This document shows positions 58,837 to 64,000 of a stretch of 64,000 nucleotides of DNA, in pieces. How positions within the stretch are numbered: the first letter of the stretch is position 1; each line of letters starts with the position of its first letter. Source of the DNA: Tanypteryx hageni (taxonomy: Eukaryota > Arthropoda > Insecta > Odonata > Petaluridae); the NCBI GenBank assembly GCA_028673005.1, contig CM054116.1:22235840-22299839 (forward strand), written 5' to 3'. The translations under genes were made by a program, and so were the position numbers. The notes beneath the pieces were generated by a model that saw only the letters and a program-made list of their open reading frames with translations, made no database searches and was not told the origin of the DNA.

Positions 58837-61800
58837 ATGACGGAAGTACAATGTATTGGTAAACAAGAAGCGATTCTCAGTGGGTACGGCCTTAGTATTT
58901 ATAGTAATATGTATAGTAATTGTGAGTTCTCGAATCATTTTTAATAATCATTTATTCACCTTGGTAAACATGAAATATTTTCAGAGAAACTACAGAATGC
59001 CCCTTTACATCAAAAGAAGCTATAAATAGACTTACAAATGGATTTGTTTCACACTATCACACTGATGTCACTAGAGTTAAGACACAGCTAGATGAATTAA
59101 CGTAAGAAACTCGTATTTTGATGAATGAATAGCATGACTACAATAGAGCTAATGTTTAATTTATTTGCCTCTTTAACTTTACAGTAAAAAGCAAGTAAGT
59201 TTAATTGGAAAACTGGAAATTGAGAATGCCAGATTTGCAGTTTCTCAGGAGACATACAACCTTCAAGAAATGGTATTGATCTTACTTAATTACTTTATTT
59301 ATAAATAGCACGTGAGTGTATTCAGACAATCATCGCCGTTTGAGTATCATTATTTACCATCAATTATAATTTTCCAGTTCTCAAAAGTAAAACATTACCA
59401 AAGTAAGCTGATTACCATAAAAAAAGAAATGGTACAAATTCACGAACGGACAGCAAAAGTAAAGGTAAATAATAAAGTAAGACCTTCAATAAGAATATTT
59501 TATTAGAAGATAACCACCATTCTATTCTTATTTACATACTGTCGTCGCAATATAGTGAATCAACTCGGGAAAGGGGCTGTGGTTTTTTACGATGTGACTA
59601 CATTGCTGTGCAGTGATTGTCTGGAGCCGTATTTGACAATTCCTCTCTTTTCTCGGCCCTCGTTGTCGGAGCTCAAGTTAGGCCGCGCCGATTATTGTGT
59701 TTAGTGTGTGAGCTGTTCTTGATATTGCTTTAATTTTTTTTTCGTTTTTTTATTGTAAGCATTAAGTGTTATTGCTTCGTTGTGATGTTTCGAAGAGGTT
59801 TGTTTCAATGCGAGACTTCTGATAAGAATATTGGTTAATGGTTTGCCCTTCATAGCTCATCTGCCTTCAATGTTATGCTGAACTATAGAAGGATAAGGGA
59901 GGTCATTTTTTAGCTGCTAGAGAAGTTGTGGAAAGGACTGTTTCAGTTGTAAAGATTTCTCGGGCATATGTGGAAAGTATTTATCAAGAAGAGAAACCAC
60001 TAGAGGACGAAACTGACCCTTCACTTTTAACTGCTTTAGTGAGGATAAGGAAGAGATCATTTATTACAGCAACGTATGATTTTCAAGAAAATACAATAAT
60101 GTATATGAGCACTACATCTGGAAGGAATGCCAAACCATGACAAACTTGAATTTCTCTATGACAACAGGATTTGTTTAAAGGCAATGGCTGCTCATTACAG
60201 AAAGTTTTTAAAACAGTTTGGGTTTTAGTGGTAGGTGAGTAACAGTGGAAAGTTATTGCTCGAATATTAAATATGGAGGTGTCGATTTTTAATATTCAAA
60301 ACATTTGAAGAATTGTTTGATTGGGTATATCACCACAAAGTTAAGCTGAATTCCTTTCATTATACTTTTCAAGTTCATCGGATTAAAAAGCAGGAACATA
60401 TGTAGAACATTTGATGGGAGAATGTGGAGGGTAATAATTTTCTTTATAATTGCTGCAAATGATTTGGATAATAAAAGTTACTTAAAGTTTAATTTTTAAC
60501 CATATCATTCAAGCAGAAAATCTTTCATTCAATTCAATTAACCGCTCATCTGGGTATGCCGTATATATACAGCATGCTGTTTTCTTGGCTGTTTGCTATG
60601 GGTATGCTTTAATATTCCATCATGCAGCTTCTCCGGCAACTAGCTGCATCCTTTTAGTTTACCGTCTCGGCAGTAAATGGGCTTCACTTCTTTATTTGAA
60701 AAAGATACGCTTCTTGAATCTAGACCCTGAATTTACTTTGTGGGTTGCATTTCTGTTACTCGAATTTTAAAATTAACATTTATGTCATTTATAATATTAT
60801 TTTTTAATTTTTTAATCATTGAGTAATTTGTAAATTTTAAATGTCTTTTTACCATACTTTAGGATTTTGTGTTCATTAAATATTATTAACAAATTAATCT
60901 TTTATTGTAATAATAGTAGTAGTTACCCATCGATAATTCGACCGGTTGGTTAGACTAAATATTTCTTGGTAGTTAGCCTTCTGCCACATTACCATGAAGC
61001 TCAGCGACTACAAGGTTTACTTCCTTCTTCTAATGTCCGCTAGTGCGCCACCATAACATCAACCACTACAACTACGTCAAGTAGAGTTTAGCCAATCACA
61101 AGAAACAAATATTTCACCAATGGTTTGACCGATTTCAATTTTATAATTTTCTTGTAAATCTGCAGGTCGAGACATTTAATTTGATGCATCACACATTAAG
61201 GTTGCTGTTACCTTCTCTTTAAAAACCTAATTTTTTTCACTATTAACATATATACTAGGAGTTGCCCGTCAATAAATCGACTGGTTGGTTAGATTAAATA
61301 TTGTCTTGGTAGTAAGCCTTCTGCCAGTTCAGCAACTGCAAGGTTTATTTCCTTTTACCATTGTACACTTGGAGTGCCACGTTATTTCCTACAGCACAAC
61401 CTTAACATTAATCACTACAACTACGTTTCAATGTCTTTAAGAATGATAAACTATTTCATAGGCTTTAAAAGCATCCAGTAGTGGTTGTATGTTTGCTTTG
61501 AGTTAATCTTATTTGGAACAATTTTTGAAACGAGAAAAAAGTCTGCTATGACCGGGAATTGAACCCGGGTCTTCCACTTGCCGGGTGGATATTCTACCTC
61601 TGAACTATCGTAGCAGAACATTTTCTCTCGTTTCTAAACACGGATGTTTTCCTTGGTGGGACGGGAACTAGCCAAGCTAGTATCAAACTGCCCCAACAGA
61701 TGTCCTCGAAGAGAATCATCGAAAGAAACTCCTCCCTCTCAAATGGTGAGATTGCCAAACATGAAATTGATGGAATGATATGATCCGAAGATCCTATGCA

Positions 61801-62166
61801 GACAGGCATAAGCTTATGCCTGTCTGCATAGGATCTTCGGATCATATCATTCCATCAATTTCATCTTATTTGATAAAATGTTCTTCATGTCATTGCCTTC
61901 ATTTCCTGGTACTTTTTTGTATTTTATGAACTAATCAACCTAAGAACTGTGATTTATTGTATTTATTTTATAGCACTTTCATTCATTGGGTATATTTCTG
62001 TGTAATTATTAAAATATTCCTCTATTTACTCCAGAAACGAGCTTTGAAGCTACAGCATGCTTGTCAGAAAGAAGCTCTGATGAGAGAACAAAGAAAGGAA
62101 GAGCAGCTTCAAAGAGAGCAGCAGTTGATTGCAAAGCCTGGAACTTCACGAAAAAGCAAGCCTTGA
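58837..62166 (+). CDS. BLOC1S6: BLOC-1 subunit 6 (pallidin), complete, 5 coding exons
   Basis: Small coiled-coil subunit of BLOC-1, which sorts cargo to lysosome-related organelles. Exons: 58837-58883, 58985-59101, 59185-59272, 59378-59464, 62035-62166; total 471 bases, 156 residues plus TGA (human pallidin has 172). The C-terminal half carries the family signature: VKHYQSKLITIKKEMVQIHE, then KVKKRALKLQ and the charged EQRKEEQLQREQQLIAKP coiled coil. Phases match at every junction. Donors of exons 2-4 are GTAAGA, GTATTG and GTAAAT. The first exon (MTEVQCIGKQEAILSG) is the weakest call because its donor GTACGG is poor, although it is the only upstream choice that keeps the frame. The last intron (2.57 kb) contains repeats and a tRNA-like locus. 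The N-terminus is short and poorly conserved, as usual in this family. Confidence 0.92.
59540..60250 (+). other. BLOC1S6 intron, possible worn DNA transposon
   Basis: GC-richer leader near 59550-59720, then an ORF at 59928-60140 whose start (VERTVSVVKISRAYVESIY) resembles the helix-turn-helix of transposases in the Tc1/pogo/IS630 range. Evidence is thin and no catalytic motif is visible. Confidence 0.25.
60921..61426 (+). repeat. Diverged direct repeat, two units
   Basis: Unit 1 (60921-61078) and unit 2 (61260-61426) share AGTT(A/G)CCC(A/G)TC, GGTTGGTTAGA, AGCCTTCTGCCA, CAAGGTTTA(C/T)TTCCTT and CACTACAACTACGT in order. Start-to-start distance is about 339. They lie in the last intron of BLOC1S6. 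Confidence 0.7.
61544..61614 (-). tRNA. tRNA-like gene with cloverleaf and T-run terminator (anticodon GGC, probably pseudogene or SINE head)
   Basis: On the minus strand the sequence folds as a full cloverleaf: acceptor GCTACGA/TCATAGC (one C-A mismatch), D arm GTTC-AGAGGTA-GAAT, anticodon arm TCCAC-CCGGCAA-GTGGA, T arm CCGGG-TTCAATT-CCCGG. TTTTTT follows three bases after the end (complement of 61535-61540), a polymerase III terminator. Read by position the anticodon is GGC (Ala), but position 33 is C rather than the invariant T. The A and B boxes resemble tRNA-Gly. The mismatch, C33 and a related broken copy at 27205 argue for a tRNA-derived repeat rather than a working tRNA. Confidence 0.5.
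61761..61864. repeat. Perfect 104-base palindrome, no spacer
   Basis: 52 bases on each side of the centre (AAG|CTT, between 61812 and 61813) are exact reverse complements. The left arm begins ATGAAATTGATGGAATGATA and the right ends with its complement; symmetry stops at 61760/61865. It lies in the BLOC1S6 last intron, about 150 bases from the tRNA-like locus. Confidence 0.9.
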
Positions 62167-62406
62167 ACATTTAGTTAATTTTAAAGAGAAGCAGTTGCAT
62201 ATTTCCATCCCTGTGTGACCAAAGGGAACCCAAAATTAAGGAAAATGAATGAATGTGACATGGAGGAGAGGGGGAGGCAGATCATTTCTGGTATGCCACT
62301 GTAGAGCATCTTTTCTTATGGATATATGAATTATTTTTCTGCTGCCATATGATTTGCTCAAATTGGGGTTTGGGAAATATTAATTCAACTAAGATGAATG
62401 GTGTGT

Positions 62407-62715
62407 ATTGGTGGTGCTCAAACCATGGTCTGCGGGTCTCATCCAGCCCACTGGGTGTTGTCGCCTAGGTCGCCACAAGTTGAACTTTCACAGTTAAAAG
62501 ACATTGTTACATAAACTATAAATGAAAAATATACATATTTCATCTTTTCCTTTATTAACATTATATAAATAAATTTAAAACAAATCAGTTAAGACATCCC
62601 CAACAATCACTTAGTTTCATTAGATTATTCTTCAACTGTGTCTTCTCTTCTGTGTGGCCCATGAGTGCAGAGCAGGTCTGTGTGGCTCTCGAGCCAAAAA
62701 GATAGGGCATCATTG
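62407..62715. mobile_element. Candidate hAT MITE
   Basis: The left end has GGTGGTGCTCAAACCATGG. The right end, read inward on the minus strand, is CAATGATGCCCTATCTTTTT followed by GGCTCGAGAGCCACAC. The pairing CA-TG-TG-CC/CTCA resembles hAT non-autonomous elements whose ends read CAGTGGTGCTCAAA. Ends are too worn to name a target duplication. It lies downstream of BLOC1S6. Confidence 0.5.
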
Positions 62716-63416
62716 ATTTATATAAAAGTCATGGGGATCCTCTCTTATATATCTGACAGGTCCTGTTATTTGAACGTGTCATCAAGTCACTGGATTTTTT
62801 CTTAGAGAAATCTGTAACTTGAAGCACATTTAAACATCTGATCATGTTTAAAGTTGAAGATTTCAATTAATGATTACTAAATGTGCAAGATATATTTGAA
62901 TAGTATTTGTGATATTTTTTCTTTTTTATTTTTGTGAAAATATATTCTATATATTATATAAAATTTTAGTTGGATAGAATTGCTATGATAGGTTTCATTC
63001 CTAATGCCTGAATTTGTTAAACATTTTTAAGTCTATCATCATTCCCAATAATTTAAAATTGATTTAACTTGTAGGTTTCATGAGAACAATTGTGAAAAGG
63101 AAGTTGTTTTTATTAATCCATTTTAATTCTTATTTAATTGGGGCTTTTGTTAATACAAGAATATTTTTGTTTCCTTTGCTCTTAGTCAATTGTTTACTGT
63201 TTCTGTTTTTGAAAACAGTGAAGAGTTCCAGAATGCTTTATTGCCAAATAGGTTTAATATGAATGGAATATATTATAAATCATGGTACTATTCATTTGTC
63301 ACAGGTTTTTATGTTAAACTATTAAAAAGAAATTTTTATATAATACTAAGTTTTTCATCTCATTTTAGCTCTTAAAATTTTATCCTCACCTTTTTTGTGT
63401 TTGTTATAAAGCACAA
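62716..63416. other. AT-rich downstream of BLOC1S6, nothing recognised
   Basis: No coding or repeat feature that I can support; short ORFs near 63080 and 63190 are composition-driven. Confidence 0.4.
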
Positions 63417-63520
63417 CAGTGGAACCTCTGGAATTTTGTGGCCCAGAAATGTCCCTGGTTTGGAATGGTCACAGAATTTTGAATGATCCACAAAAACATC
63501 CCTGGTTCAGAAATATGGTG
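63417..63520 (+). mobile_element. pogo/Tigger-type terminal fragment
   Basis: CAGTGGAACCTCTGG at 63417 with GAATTTTGTGGCCCAG and a second TGGAATGGTCACAG/GAATGATCCACA motif resembles the CAGTGGAACCTC end of pogo/Tigger elements. No matching opposite end was found. Confidence 0.35.
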
Positions 63521-63653
63521 TGTCAATTTTCTCATTCTCTGTGTTCCCACAGCTTAAGAAAGAATTTTTAGAATGTGTAAAACATCAGTAAAACATAATA
63601 AAAACTGTTTCATCTATGATCCTATCCAAATCAGGAAAAACAAAATGTTTGTA

Positions 63654-64000
63654 TTAACCTCTTAAGTGGGTTAAGCGCATATATGCGTGCATTGAAGTCA
63701 CTCACCTGGTGGGGCGTGCACATATATGTGCGCTACAAAAAAATATCTCTCTCTCGGTTAAGCACAAATACACACATCTTCTCTGTTATGTTAGGAGGAA
63801 GTGTTCTGCCATCTAGTGATTTTCTTTAAACATAGTGGTTACTCTCTGAGACACAGTGTATGCATTCAAAAAAGATGTTTTGGCACAGTTTACAAGCAAT
63901 AAAACAACCCCTAATGGTATTTTTGGCTTGAGCTTCCATTTGGTGAGTTCAGAGCTAGGATGCGAGTATTTTGGCCTAGTGAGAAAGCCTGATAAGTCTG
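63654..64000 (+). mobile_element. piggyBac-type left end, running off the window
   Basis: TTAA at 63654-63657 is followed by CCTCTTAAGTGGG and the palindromic GCGCATATATGCGTGC, then a related inverted TGCACATATATGTGCGC near 63717. TTAA plus a C-rich start and subterminal symmetry is typical of piggyBac-like ends. An ATG near 63960 (MRVFWPSEKA) could be the transposase start but meets a stop within the window. Confidence 0.4.

Overview
This is AT-rich nuclear DNA from an animal, most likely an arthropod. The host genes have GT-AG introns from tens of bases to several kilobases, and nearly everything between them is transposon debris: RTE-, Jockey- and CR1-like LINEs, a Penelope-like element with a GIY-YIG domain, hAT, piggyBac and pogo/mariner relatives, tRNA-derived SINEs and MITEs. 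Nothing in the sequence fixes the species. I see no bacterial, viral or CRISPR features.

Three host genes can be read. (1) The last two coding exons of a 1-Cys peroxiredoxin (PRDX6 type), + strand, 4441-4811; earlier exons must lie left of the window beyond a LINE/hAT nest. (2) A complete ERGIC-53/LMAN1 cargo-receptor gene, - strand, 33680 down to 12537, 11 coding exons with matching phases, 511 residues. It fills a third of the window, and its last coding exon is a 37-base micro-exon beyond an 8.5 kb intron. (3) A complete BLOC-1 subunit 6 (pallidin) gene, + strand, 58837-62166, 5 coding exons, 156 residues. PRDX6 and LMAN1 are convergent. Two further short spliced-looking ORFs (14252-14401 and 50576-50716, both - strand) are listed as unidentified.

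Layout. 1-3582: RTE-type LINE inserted into a KIAA1586-like hAT remnant. 4010-4160: foldback. 4441-5200: PRDX6 end. 5221-8570: two tandem copies of an unclassified repeat, one split by a piggyBac remnant with exact TTAA duplication and the other by a non-autonomous hAT with an exact 8-base duplication. 11-33.7 kb: LMAN1, its introns holding a Penelope-like element with 14-base target duplication, two more Penelope-type ends, MITEs and more copies of the unclassified repeat. 34.7-37.3 kb: a degenerate array whose CTACCCC marks fall at multiples of about 176 bases. 37.3-44.3 kb: a three-level nest (hAT interrupted by a Jockey-like LINE interrupted by a second hAT). 45.1-49.0 kb: two more LINE remnants and a SINE. 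51.1-52.4 kb: LINE ORF1 with an SGNH esterase domain. 53.7-55.4 kb: ZMYM-type hAT remnant abutting a piggyBac remnant. 57.2-57.5 kb: hAT MITE with target duplication. 58.8-62.2 kb: BLOC1S6, whose last intron carries a tRNA-like gene with a T-run terminator and a perfect 104-base palindrome. 62.4-64.0 kb: MITE and piggyBac-like ends.

The host genes have no evident joint pathway: two are membrane-traffic genes (ER-to-Golgi lectin receptor; lysosome-related organelle biogenesis) and one is an antioxidant enzyme. The most unusual items are the transposon nests with readable target sites, the hammerhead-like Penelope ends, the ~176-base-spaced array, the perfect palindrome and the tRNA-like locus. 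I found no new cellular system that I can support.
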